Below, in pieces: positions 18,181 through 26,287 of a stretch of DNA of 56,682 bases (position 1 is the stretch's first letter; each line of letters begins with the position of its first letter). The notes under the pieces are model-generated. The model was given only the letters and a program-made list of their open reading frames with translations, had not been told where the DNA came from and searched no databases. The stretch is taken from positions 1 through 56,682 of the forward strand of contig JAAFJT010000023.1 in NCBI GenBank assembly GCA_013298955.1, given 5' to 3'. The stretch is from Chitinophagales bacterium (lineage in GTDB: Bacteria > Bacteroidota > Bacteroidia > Chitinophagales > Saprospiraceae). Made by a program: the position numbers and the translations under genes.

Positions 18181-18226
18181 AATTAGGAATGAAGGAATTC
18201 CTTAAATTCCTTCATTCCTGATTCAA
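18181..18226. repeat. Short family A palindrome
   Basis: Arms AATTAGGAATGAAGGAATT and its near-complement (one mismatch, AATCAGG on the right) with a five-base loop. It directly follows the T-tract of the preceding terminator. Nothing else was recognised in the stretch from here to the peptide gene at 18439. Confidence 0.8.
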
Positions 18227-18438
18227 AAAAAGAACCGCTTTTTTATAACAAATAACACGCTATTTACGCACTCTAATTTTCATAAATCATTGATAATCAA
18301 TTTATTATTTTTATAGATTCAAAAAAATGTGTTGAAAATAACGTGTCATAAAAACGAGAAACGAGCCATTCCATACGCCCCAAACGGAATATCTTTCATT
18401 GGTGATTAACAAAATTACTGACACTAAAAAGCAGCAGA

Positions 18439-18651
18439 ATGAGACCATTATACGATATGAAATCCCAATTTTCAACATTAGAATTGTTGAGCGAAGCGCA
18501 AAAAAAAGTCATTACAGGCGGTAAGACGATTGCAGAAATCTCCAAAAAACGCGAAAAAATAGCTCCTGCGGATGTATTAACGCCGATTCGGTATTCAGAA
18601 CGGGATTGTTTTGGGTGGGATGTGAGCGGTGTTTGTGCGCGATATTTTTAA
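18439..18651 (+). CDS. Double-glycine leader peptide, putative exported peptide precursor
   Basis: 70 codons, or 64 if the ATG at 18457 is used. The N-terminal part STLELLSEAQKKVITGG has the amphipathic pattern and Gly-Gly ending of leaders cleaved by C39 peptidases. Cleavage would release a 42-residue core starting KTIAEISKKR, basic at first and ending RDCFGWDVSGVCARYF with two cysteines nine positions apart that could form a disulfide. A C39-peptidase ABC exporter and HlyD partner lie 8 kb downstream on the same strand. No modifying enzyme (lanthionine synthetase or peptide-modifying radical SAM) is present. Activity (bacteriocin, signal or other) is unknown, and the gene is too short for statistical certainty. 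Confidence 0.55.
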   Translation: MRPLYDMKSQFSTLELLSEAQKKVITGGKTIAEISKKREKIAPADVLTPIRYSERDCFGWDVSGVCARYF

Positions 18652-18740
18652 AAAATTATAAACGACCTGAAAGACTCAGTGACGGCGTAAGTACGCATTA
18701 AAACCAAACATTTTTTAAAAGACAGCCTCAAAAAACAATC

Positions 18741-18776
18741 GCCGCGATACCTATATAGGTGTCGCGGCTTTTTGTT
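18741..18776. terminator. Terminator between the peptide gene and the DUF4249 gene
   Basis: Stem GCCGCGATACCTA / TAGGTGTCGCGGC with a short TA loop, followed by TTTTTG on the + strand. It lies between convergent genes and probably ends the peptide transcript. Confidence 0.8.
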
Positions 18777-18778
18777 TA

Positions 18779-19678
18779 TTAAAATAAAATAATTTTTTCT
18801 GTATAAGTACCTGAAATGGTGAAGAATCCGTACCCATTTTGCAAATTCGTATATAACAAAACGGGTTCCGCAAATGGATTGCCTTGTGCGTCCGATTGCA
18901 AGGTTCTTGATTTATTGTACAAATACCTATCTTTTGAAATAGGCATCAATCGAACCGTCATCGTATCTCCCGTTTGCGGTTGGGCGCGCCAATAGTTTGG
19001 TTTTAACAACCATTTATAAGATTTACCATTGAATGCATTATCCGTCAACATATTTTGATTGCCATTATCACCCGTAGCAGCGAAATGGACTAATCCCAAA
19101 TCGTACTCATCCCAAAAATTGCCTCTTTTAAATTTATGAGTCATCTCTGCTTGGTAAAAATTAGCATCATTCGCAGGGTCGTTGAACTCAATCGTGTATA
19201 AATCCACTTTCGTCCCATCAGGTTCCGTACCGCCTTGTAAAGTAAAAGTCGCTTTCGTGATAGGCACCGATTCGGGTACTTTTTGAGTAGCTGTAACGGT
19301 TGCATAATTGGGCGCAGTGACTTGAAGGCGATAAATCGAAGCATCATTAGATAGAATTTTTTTGCCACTCGTATAAAAAGCATTGCGCCCGCGCGTAAAG
19401 GTTGACCATAACACATCATTTCTAAAAAGTTGCACTTGGACACCTGATACCGTATCCGAGTCAGACCATGATTGACTTTTAGGGTCTAAAAAACCATAAC
19501 TTTTGCTCACATACACGCGCAAAGAGTCACTATTCGGTGCAAAATGAGCAGCAACAACCAATTTAGAGGTGTGTGGTGGTATATCTAACTCGACCACAGG
19601 CGAAAAAAATTCTTCTGGGTCGCAAGCTGATAATCCGAATATTAACAAAAAAATAAAATTATATTTCAATATTTTCAT
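18779..19678 (-). CDS. DUF4249 lipoprotein, partner of a TonB receptor
   Basis: 299-residue lipoprotein with signal peptide and lipobox (IFGLSAC, Cys19). The Ig-like or beta-rich region carrying VELDIPPHTSKLVVAAHF and later VYVSKSYGF matches the start of DUF4249 proteins, which in Bacteroidota are almost always encoded next to a TonB-dependent receptor. It lies 34 nt downstream of the receptor gene on the same strand, so they are co-transcribed. It probably sits on the outer membrane as a surface or periplasmic companion of the receptor. Ligand unknown. Confidence 0.85.
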   Translation of the reverse strand: MKILKYNFIFLLIFGLSACDPEEFFSPVVELDIPPHTSKLVVAAHFAPNSDSLRVYVSKSYGFLDPKSQSWSDSDTVSGVQVQLFRNDVLWSTFTRGRNAFYTSGKKILSNDASIYRLQVTAPNYATVTATQKVPESVPITKATFTLQGGTEPDGTKVDLYTIEFNDPANDANFYQAEMTHKFKRGNFWDEYDLGLVHFAATGDNGNQNMLTDNAFNGKSYKWLLKPNYWRAQPQTGDTMTVRLMPISKDRYLYNKSRTLQSDAQGNPFAEPVLLYTNLQNGYGFFTISGTYTEKIILF

Positions 19679-19712
19679 TTTTTTAAAATTTTATACTTAA
19701 AATGTTTTAATT

Positions 19713-22118
19713 TTAAAATTTAAATCCATACGCTATGGATGGAATAATGGGAAATAAACTAAATTGACGATACACATTTTGATACGTCGGTCCACCGGGA
19801 ACTGGATTCTTTATCGTTTTCGTTCCATTGACTATCGTGTATGGATTTGCCCGATTATAAGCATTGTACGCGCCAATACTCCATTTGCGTTCGTAATATT
19901 TTTTCTTTTTGGAAAATTCTAAATTAATATCTAACCGATGATAATTGGGCATCCGATAAGCATTTTTTTCGCCCACCGTAGCCACTTCAAACTGTTGAAG
20001 CGAATAGCCCCAAGGCGTTTGTTCAGCCAAAGCATAGACAATATTATTCAACGTCACTGAGTTGCCTGTACCAAAAACCCAAGCACCTGTTAAGCTCAAT
20101 TTTTTCGTAAACTTATGAGATACAACCACTGACATATCGTGTCTTCTATCATATCTGAATGGAAATTCTATACCTGCATTAATCGGTTCATTGCCATTGC
20201 TCCCATCAAATTGCCGTTTATTCCAAGATAAGGTGTAACCAATCCAGCCTGTTGTCTTGCCTTCTTTCTTTTGAACGAAAAACTCAACACCATACGCACG
20301 TCCTTTACCTTGCGTAATTTTGCTTTCCCAATTGTTTTCCAAACCCAAAAACGAAACGCCTTCTTTGTACGAAAGCACATTATCCATTTTTTTGTAATAG
20401 GCTTCTACACTAAATTCGTATTCATTTCCAAGCGTTTTCGCAACGCCAATCGCCGCTTGCCAAGATTGTTGCGGTTTGACTTTATCCGTACTCGGAACCC
20501 ATAAATCGGATGGCAAACCCACACTTTCATTTGTTAAAAGATTAATATATTGGGTCATAGTCGCAAAAGAACCTTTTGCCGCCCAGCCGCCGCCTAACAA
20601 ATAATTCGCGCCCAAACGCGGTTGTAAAGACGTGTAAAACTTGTTTTTCGTGCTAAAACCAGAGGCATGAAGCCCAATATTCGCTTTCAATGCCCCAAAT
20701 TGCACTTCATCTTCCACGTAAAACGATGGTTCAAAGGAATAGGCTTTGCTAACAGCTCCTAAAACAGTATCGAATTTAAAATTATCTGCCTCTCCTTTTA
20801 GAACAAAAGCACCAGGATTATAAGTGTGATAAGTACCACCGCCGCCAAATCGAATCCGATGTTGTGTATTAAGCACGTAATCAAGGTCTATTTTGCCCGC
20901 CACATCTTCAATACCCGATACATATTTGGCAGAAAAAGCGGTTTTGGCAAGTGGATTATTCCTTGTTTCATTAAACGCAGAACCAAAATTAAACCCGAAA
21001 CGGCTGTATGTCAATGTCGTGTTAGAAAACAACTTGTTGGAAATCAAATAGTTCCAACGCAATGCGGTGGTAATATTGCCCCAATCGGTTCCACCCGTAG
21101 TCGTATTTGAATAATTCGCATCTTTGTAAGTCGTTCCAACGGAAAGAATATCTTGACCATTATAAGCACTCAAAAACAATCGGTGTTTATCATTAATTTT
21201 GTAATTGACCTTTGCATTGAAATCGTAAAAGTGCAATCTCAAATCAAAATCGTTTAATCCATCTTGTCTTGCGGCACTTCTTATAAAGGGGCGCGCTAAT
21301 AAATCAACATAGGTACGCCGCCCCGAAACCATAAAAGAGGCTTTATCTTTGATAAGCGGACCTTCCAAAGTAAGCCGAGAAGCTATCAAACCGATACCGC
21401 CTTCCCCATGAAATTCTTTCATATTCCCTTCTTTCATGTCAATTTCAATGATAGATGACAATCTTCCACCATATCGGGCAGGAAAACCACCTTTCGTTAA
21501 GGTGACATTTTTAATCGCATCGCCATTGAAAACGGAAAAAAAACCGCCAATGTGCGATACATTATACACGGGAACGCCATCTAACAAAATTAAATTTTGG
21601 TCAGGGCTGCCTCCGCGTACATAAAGTCCGTTTTGCCCTTCCCCACCCGATTGAACACCCGGTAGCAATTGCAATGCTTTTAAAACATCGACTTCACCCA
21701 TAAGCGCGGGAATTTTTTTCAATTGCTCAATCGGAATCGTGACTTTGCTCATTTGCACTTGTTCTTCAATGCGGTCTTGCTTTTTCGCGCTGACCACCAC
21801 TTCTTGCATCTCCACACTGCTTTTCAACTTGAAATGAATCGTCGTGTCTTGTTTCAAATTGAAATTAAGGAGTTGCAATTCGTAGCCGACATACGTGATG
21901 GCTAAATCCACCGCGCCTCTCGGCAAGGTCAAACTGTAAAATCCATACGTGTTTGTCACAATGCCACTCCCACTTTTTTTGTCGAAAACGGCAGCCGAAA
22001 TCAGCTTTTCAGCAGACGCTGCATCTTCTACATAACCACTAATCGTGAATGTTTTTTGTGCGTAAAGTGGTTTAAAACATTGAAGTACAAGCGTTAAGAC
22101 AATTAATAATTGTTTCAT
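19713..22118 (-). CDS. TonB-dependent receptor with N-terminal carboxypeptidase-like domain
   Basis: 801-residue outer-membrane receptor. Order of parts: signal peptide (QLLIVLTLVLQCF...LYAQ); a carboxypeptidase-regulatory-like domain (about 22-105, TFTISGYVEDAASAEKLISA); the plug domain with KALQLLPGVQSGGEG, GLYVRGGSPDQNLILLDGVP and KGGFPARYGGRLSS; then a beta-barrel ending in an aromatic residue (YGFKF). This class lets TonB-energised uptake of an unknown ligand such as a siderophore, peptide or glycan piece. The gene pairs with the DUF4249 lipoprotein rather than a SusD, so it is not a classical polysaccharide-utilisation pair. Confidence 0.92.
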   Translation of the reverse strand: MKQLLIVLTLVLQCFKPLYAQKTFTISGYVEDAASAEKLISAAVFDKKSGSGIVTNTYGFYSLTLPRGAVDLAITYVGYELQLLNFNLKQDTTIHFKLKSSVEMQEVVVSAKKQDRIEEQVQMSKVTIPIEQLKKIPALMGEVDVLKALQLLPGVQSGGEGQNGLYVRGGSPDQNLILLDGVPVYNVSHIGGFFSVFNGDAIKNVTLTKGGFPARYGGRLSSIIEIDMKEGNMKEFHGEGGIGLIASRLTLEGPLIKDKASFMVSGRRTYVDLLARPFIRSAARQDGLNDFDLRLHFYDFNAKVNYKINDKHRLFLSAYNGQDILSVGTTYKDANYSNTTTGGTDWGNITTALRWNYLISNKLFSNTTLTYSRFGFNFGSAFNETRNNPLAKTAFSAKYVSGIEDVAGKIDLDYVLNTQHRIRFGGGGTYHTYNPGAFVLKGEADNFKFDTVLGAVSKAYSFEPSFYVEDEVQFGALKANIGLHASGFSTKNKFYTSLQPRLGANYLLGGGWAAKGSFATMTQYINLLTNESVGLPSDLWVPSTDKVKPQQSWQAAIGVAKTLGNEYEFSVEAYYKKMDNVLSYKEGVSFLGLENNWESKITQGKGRAYGVEFFVQKKEGKTTGWIGYTLSWNKRQFDGSNGNEPINAGIEFPFRYDRRHDMSVVVSHKFTKKLSLTGAWVFGTGNSVTLNNIVYALAEQTPWGYSLQQFEVATVGEKNAYRMPNYHRLDINLEFSKKKKYYERKWSIGAYNAYNRANPYTIVNGTKTIKNPVPGGPTYQNVYRQFSLFPIIPSIAYGFKF

Positions 22119-22204
22119 TTAATTATTATTAAGTTAATAAATGTATAGTACAACGTTTGGAGTATGGGAAATGTTATTTGCAACGATTGTTTTTAACGCA
22201 AGTT

Positions 22205-22516
22205 ATTTGAATCAGGAATGAAGGAATTATGGGAATTTAGGACGCATTTGTATGATTTTTTGTTATACTTTGACTTTGCGTCGGGTGGTTTTGGATACAA
22301 TTGGAACGCAGATGACACGGATAAAGCGAATTTTCGCGGATTTTTTTGGGGATTCTCCGTGCAACATTCGTGAAAATTCCAACAAAAAATCCGTGAAAAT
22401 TCGCCCAATCCGCGTCATCCGTGTTCCAATTGTATCCCAAAACAATCGTGCGTGAATTATAAATCATACAAATGCGTCCTAAACGCCCTCATAATTCCTT
22501 CATTCCTGATTCAAAT
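22205..22516. repeat. Composite nested palindrome: family A enclosing family B
   Basis: A 312-bp inverted repeat. Outer arms (ATTTGAATCAGGAATGAAGG with its complement, continuing through AGGACGCATTTGTATGATTT) are family A. Inside them, at 22289-22443, lies an independent inverted repeat with arms TTGGATACAATTGGAACGCA and complement, continuing through GATGACACGGAT, which is family B as at 36243 and 45416. Between TonB receptor start and rplT end. Confidence 0.85.
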
Positions 22517-22520
22517 AATA

Positions 22521-22557
22521 AAAAAAGGCATCAATGATGACCATTGATGCCTTTTTT
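22521..22557 (-). terminator. Terminator of the rpmI-rplT operon
   Basis: Stem AAAAAAGGCATCAATG / CATTGATGCCTTTTTT with a five-base loop, just beyond the rplT stop codon. A- and T-runs on both sides allow use in either direction. Confidence 0.85.
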
Positions 22558-22573
22558 ACCGCTTTGGAAGCGA

Positions 22574-22930
22574 TTATTTCACTTTATCTTTCACTTTATC
22601 GACGATGGATTTAAACGCATCTGCATGATTCAATGCCAAATCTGCTAATACTTTGCGATTCAAATCAATTTTCGCTTGAGTCAATTTGTGGATAAATACG
22701 CTGTATGACAAACCATATTGACGCACTGCGGCATTAATCCGCGCAATCCACAAACGGCGATAAGCGCGTTTTTTCAATTTACGACCTACATAAGCGTAAA
22801 GCATCGCATGATCCACCGCATTTTTAGCTACGGTATAGACTTTGGAACGAGCTCCGAAATAACCTTTCGCCGCTTTTAAGATTTTTTTGCGTCTGGCTCT
22901 GGAAGCCACCGCGTTGACTGAACGAGGCAT
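22574..22930 (-). CDS. rplT: 50S ribosomal protein L20
   Basis: 118 residues from [11 protein letters not shown], the usual L20 start, three codons inside the longest frame. The basic helical N terminus ([19 protein letters not shown]), the [12 protein letters not shown] motif and the C-terminal globular domain are all present, with a short Lys/Asp-rich tail. L20 binds 23S rRNA early in large-subunit assembly and in several bacteria represses its own operon. It follows rpmI with an unusually long 132-nt gap that holds an inverted repeat. Confidence 0.98.
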   Translation of the reverse strand: MPRSVNAVASRARRKKILKAAKGYFGARSKVYTVAKNAVDHAMLYAYVGRKLKKRAYRRLWIARINAAVRQYGLSYSVFIHKLTQAKIDLNRKVLADLALNHADAFKSIVDKVKDKVK

Positions 22931-22949
22931 AATAAACACGTTTTAGTAC

Positions 22950-23005
22950 AACGAAGGGATTAACGATGTTGATTTTTTAAAATCGATAACTCTTGTTCCT
23001 TCGTT
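22950..23005 (-). promoter_or_regulatory. Inverted repeat between rpmI and rplT
   Basis: Arms AACGAAGG and CCTTCGTT close a 40-base interior that itself contains GATTTT/AAAATC. In minus-strand RNA this would fold just before the rplT start, so it could be a site for L20 autoregulation or a processing site. Only the folding potential is seen. Confidence 0.35.
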
Positions 23006-23062
23006 CTCGTTAAAAAAAAATTTTTCGCACAAATGATTAATAATCAATCGATTCGATGAAAA

Positions 23063-23269
23063 TTAATGATTGCTACCAAGACCTAACAAGGTCATTACTC
23101 TTGGTTGATCTGCGTCGCAAACCAAGGCGGAGCCAACCAAACGCCCTTTGCGTTTGTTCGATTTTTTGCGCATCAAGTGCGAGTGATTCGCGTGAAAACG
23201 CTTCACTTTGCCGCCACCAGTGACTTTAAAGCGTTTTTTCGCGCTACTATGGGTTTTTATTTTAGGCAT
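23063..23269 (-). CDS. rpmI: 50S ribosomal protein L35
   Basis: 68 residues with the full L35 pattern: [18 protein letters not shown], then [21 protein letters not shown]. First gene of a two-gene operon with rplT. The usual upstream gene infC (IF-3) is absent; pgk is there instead. A well-formed Bacteroidota promoter 28 nt upstream supports independent transcription. Confidence 0.98.
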   Translation of the reverse strand: MPKIKTHSSAKKRFKVTGGGKVKRFHANHSHLMRKKSNKRKGRLVGSALVCDADQPRVMTLLGLGSNH

Positions 23270-23296
23270 TGTATAAAAATTTTATAAATGAGTGCG

Positions 23297-23328
23297 CAAA
23301 GGTACGAAAAGCAATTGGATATTTCAAA
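23297..23328 (-). promoter_or_regulatory. Promoter TTTG-N20-TACCTTTG of rpmI-rplT
   Basis: On the minus strand TTTG (23325-23328) and TACCTTTG (23297-23304) are separated by 20 bp, a full match to the Bacteroidota consensus. It explains expression of the ribosomal pair without infC. Confidence 0.75.
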
Positions 23329-23363
23329 ATGATTTGAAAAAAATAATCGCCTCCTCCCCTACC

Positions 23364-24569
23364 CTATGCGTTGATTGCTGCAATCCCCGGTAATTCTTTT
23401 CCTTCTAAAAATTCTAACATCGCACCGCCGCCTGTCGAGACGTAACTTACTTGGTCGGATAGGTTCATCAAGGTCAATGCTGCCACAGAATCGCCGCCAC
23501 CCACTAAGGAAAACGCGCCTTTTGAAGTCGCTTTTGCAACTGCTTGTGCAATGGATTTCGTGCCTTTGGCAAATTTTTCCATTTCAAAAACGCCCATCGG
23601 ACCATTCCATAAAATGGTTTTTGATTTTAAAATAACTTTTTTAAAATCTGTAATCGCTTGTGAACCAATGTCTAAGCCCATCCAATTGACAGGAATACAT
23701 TCACTCGGCATGACACCTGTTCGAGCATCTGCCGCAAATTTATCAGCAACAATCGAATCCGCAGGCAAATAAATTTGAACCCCTTTCGCTTTGGCTTTTT
23801 CCAATAAATCTTTTGCCGCATCCAACTTATCTAACTCGCATAAGGAATTGCCAATCTCCCCACCTTGCGCTTTGATAAACGTGTAAGCCATCGCTCCACC
23901 AATGATTAACGCATCTACAACATGTAACATACGTTCTAAAATCATAATTTTATCCGATACTTTTGCGCCGCCGATAATCGCTACCGCAGGTTTTTTCGCG
24001 TCGTTTAACAACCGATTCGCGTTATCAATCTCCGCTTGCATCAAAAAACCAAAAGATTTATGGTTTTTATCAAAAAATTGCGCCATCGTTGCCGTACTTG
24101 CATGAGCGCGATGCGCGGTTCCGAAAGCGTCATTGATGTAAATATCGCCCAAAGCCGCTAACGATTTTGCCATTTCGACATCCCCTTTTTCCTCGCCTTT
24201 GTGGAAACGCGTATTTTCTAACAATAATACTTCACCACTTTTCAAAGCAGCAACGGCTTTTTGTGCGCTTTCGCCCAAACAATTATCGGCAAATTGAACA
24301 GAAACCGATAATAATTTTGCCAAATGCACTACTAAATGTTGTAAAGTATATTGTTGTACATTAATCGTTCCATCCGCATTCAACTTTTTCAAAGGTCTGT
24401 CGAAATGCGACATTAAAATCACCGCGCCGCCCGCTTTCAAAATATGTTGAATCGTTGGAACCGCCGCACGCATCCGCGTATCGTCCGTAATGCGAAACGT
24501 CCCTTTTTCCAAAGGCACATTGAAATCGACGCGTACTAAAACTTTTTTATTTTTAAAATCAAGGTTCAT
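23364..24569 (-). CDS. pgk: Phosphoglycerate kinase
   Basis: 401-residue glycolytic enzyme converting 1,3-bisphosphoglycerate and ADP to 3-phosphoglycerate and ATP. Signatures: KKVLVRVDFNVPLEKG at the N terminus, MSHFDRP substrate loop (SHF-RP), LLLENTRFHKGEEKG, the hinge AIIGGAKVSDK, and the nucleotide-binding GGGDSVAAL and STGGGAMLEFLEG near the C terminus. Full length. It is transcribed alone from a promoter with a -7 at 24618-24625, back-to-back with the MFS gene. Confidence 0.98.
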   Translation of the reverse strand: MNLDFKNKKVLVRVDFNVPLEKGTFRITDDTRMRAAVPTIQHILKAGGAVILMSHFDRPLKKLNADGTINVQQYTLQHLVVHLAKLLSVSVQFADNCLGESAQKAVAALKSGEVLLLENTRFHKGEEKGDVEMAKSLAALGDIYINDAFGTAHRAHASTATMAQFFDKNHKSFGFLMQAEIDNANRLLNDAKKPAVAIIGGAKVSDKIMILERMLHVVDALIIGGAMAYTFIKAQGGEIGNSLCELDKLDAAKDLLEKAKAKGVQIYLPADSIVADKFAADARTGVMPSECIPVNWMGLDIGSQAITDFKKVILKSKTILWNGPMGVFEMEKFAKGTKSIAQAVAKATSKGAFSLVGGGDSVAALTLMNLSDQVSYVSTGGGAMLEFLEGKELPGIAAINA

Positions 24570-24617
24570 ATCTAAAAATTGTTTGATAAGAAATTAAAAT
24601 CAATAAAAACAAGGGCG

Positions 24618-24625
24618 CAAAAGTA
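24618..24625 (-). promoter_or_regulatory. -7 element TACTTTTG of pgk
   Basis: Minus-strand TACTTTTG, 49 nt from the pgk ATG, fits TAnnTTTG. It lies only 21 bp from the opposing -7 of the MFS gene, so polymerase binding to the two promoters should interfere. Confidence 0.55.
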
Positions 24626-24646
24626 ACGTTTTTTGCGCAAAAGCGA

Positions 24647-24654
24647 TATATTTG
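24647..24654 (+). promoter_or_regulatory. -7 element TATATTTG of the MFS gene
   Basis: TATATTTG, 33 nt before the ATG at 24688. It overlaps the TTG that opens the longest frame (24652), which rules out that codon as the translation start if this promoter is used. Confidence 0.5.
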
Positions 24655-24687
24655 AGGCTTAAACGATTACAAAAAATCTATACTTAT

Positions 24688-25917
24688 ATGACTCTTGATA
24701 AAGAAAACAAGGTTTGGTGGACCGTCATGGTGGCTGCTTTGGGCTATTTTGTCGATATTTACGACATTCAATTATTCAATTTGGTGAGCAAAGCGAGCTT
24801 AAAAGGCATCGGCATCACCGATTTGGCGGAAATTGACCGTTTGGATTACGTCCTTTTTTTGCGACAAATGGCGGGCATGATGGTCGGCGGCATCGTTTGG
24901 GGCATTATTGGAGACCGATTTGGACGAAAATCCGTATTATTTGGTTCGATTTTAATGTACTCCTTAGCCAATATTCTAAATGGTTTTGTGAGTTCGCCCG
25001 AACAATATGCGGTTTTACGGTTTATTGCAGGATTTGGTTTGGCAGGCGAACTCGGTGCCGCCATTACATTGGTTGCAGAATTGATGACCAAAGAAAATCG
25101 AGGCTGGGGAACCATGATCATTGTGGCAATGGGCGCGTTAGGGGCAGTCGCGGCGGCTACGATAACTAAAATGTGTGGTACGAATTGGCAATTAGCCTAT
25201 TTCATTGGCGGCGGATTGGGATTGTTGCTCTTGGGATTGCGATTTAGCACTTTTGAATCGGGGATGTTTGAAAATATGAAGGCAACGAATGTCTCAAAAG
25301 GCAACTTTTTAATGATTTTTCAAACCAAAGAACGCTTTTTGAAATATTTAGCTTGTATTTTATTGGGATTGCCGATTTGGTTTTCAGTTGGCATTTTAAT
25401 AAAATTCTCGCCCGCGATTGGCAAAATTACCCAAGTGACAGGAGATGTTAAAATTCCTGATGCAGTCATGGCGTGTTATATTGGCATTTCTTTTGGGGAT
25501 TTGCTGTGTGGGTGGATGAGTCAATTGTTGAAAAGTCGAAAAAAAATTGTGGTTTTGTATTTGATATTTGGCATTTGCACCATACTTACAATCCTGTTTT
25601 CCAAAGGTTTATCGCCTGATAGGTTTGTATTTTTGTGTTTTATTTTGGGGACTTGTTCGGGTTATTGGGCATTGTTCGTCACAATTGCCTCCGAACAATT
25701 CGGCACGAATATCCGCGCAACCGTCACGACAACTGTACCTAATTTTGTGCGCGGCGCGGTGATACCGATTACCTTATCTTTCAAAAGTTTAGAACCTGCG
25801 TATGGCACGATTCAAAGCGCGTCTATCGTGGGTACAATTTGTTTGTTATTAGCTTTTTTGTCGATTCTGTATTTACAAGAAACGTTTGGAAAAAATTTGG
25901 ATTATTTAGAATCTTAA
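24688..25917 (+). CDS. MFS transporter, metabolite:H+ symporter type
   Basis: 409 residues from MTLDKENKVWW. Twelve hydrophobic segments; the first has YFVDIYDIQLFN (the acidic DxxD-like pattern of sugar-acid and aromatic-acid symporters). Motif A is GDRFGRKSVLFG between helices 2 and 3, and there is a GxLGxxxA-type helix (FGLAGELGAAITLVAELMTK) as in the SHS/AAHS groups. Likely a proton-coupled importer of an organic acid or sugar acid; the substrate is unknown. The start was chosen because a promoter overlaps the upstream TTG codon. Its 3' side is a family A palindrome. Confidence 0.88.
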   Translation: MTLDKENKVWWTVMVAALGYFVDIYDIQLFNLVSKASLKGIGITDLAEIDRLDYVLFLRQMAGMMVGGIVWGIIGDRFGRKSVLFGSILMYSLANILNGFVSSPEQYAVLRFIAGFGLAGELGAAITLVAELMTKENRGWGTMIIVAMGALGAVAAATITKMCGTNWQLAYFIGGGLGLLLLGLRFSTFESGMFENMKATNVSKGNFLMIFQTKERFLKYLACILLGLPIWFSVGILIKFSPAIGKITQVTGDVKIPDAVMACYIGISFGDLLCGWMSQLLKSRKKIVVLYLIFGICTILTILFSKGLSPDRFVFLCFILGTCSGYWALFVTIASEQFGTNIRATVTTTVPNFVRGAVIPITLSFKSLEPAYGTIQSASIVGTICLLLAFLSILYLQETFGKNLDYLES

Positions 25918-25921
25918 TGTG

Positions 25922-26016
25922 TTTAGAATCAAGAATTAGAGCATTTTTAAAAAAAAAGATGCGTTTGATGCTTGTTATCATGTACTCAGTGAAATGTTCT
26001 AATTCTTGATTCAAAA
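25922..26016. repeat. Family A palindrome with open core
   Basis: Arms TTTAGAATCAAGAATTAGAGC and near-complement GTTCTAATTCTTGATTCAAA enclose about 45 bases without strong self-complementarity, unlike most other copies. It follows the MFS stop codon. The remaining 270 nt up to the peptidase-ABC gene are A/T-rich; a short frame at 26225-26281 of 18 codons is the only other thing seen. Confidence 0.7.
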
Positions 26017-26287
26017 GACAAATTTAAATATGTTTTTTTCATATTAATCATATTCGCATATTTTTTAAAACATAAAAAATTCATAATAAAGGAGTTACAT
26101 CATTTTAACCCTTCAAATCGTTGTACTTATACTAACGCCTTATCGCCGTATCCTCACCAAAACACACCGTTCCCTAAAAACATTTTAGATTCCCTGTAAA
26201 CGGTATAATTATTGAAAATTCAGTATGCAAACAACAAACGAACATTTCACACTGAACATACTATCGGAAAAATATACGTAATCTCAC

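Noticed and set aside
26225-26281. 18-codon frame just before the C39 exporter (MQTTNEHFTLNILSEKYT)
   Set aside because: Examined as a possible peptide substrate, but it lacks a Gly-Gly motif and is too short to support.
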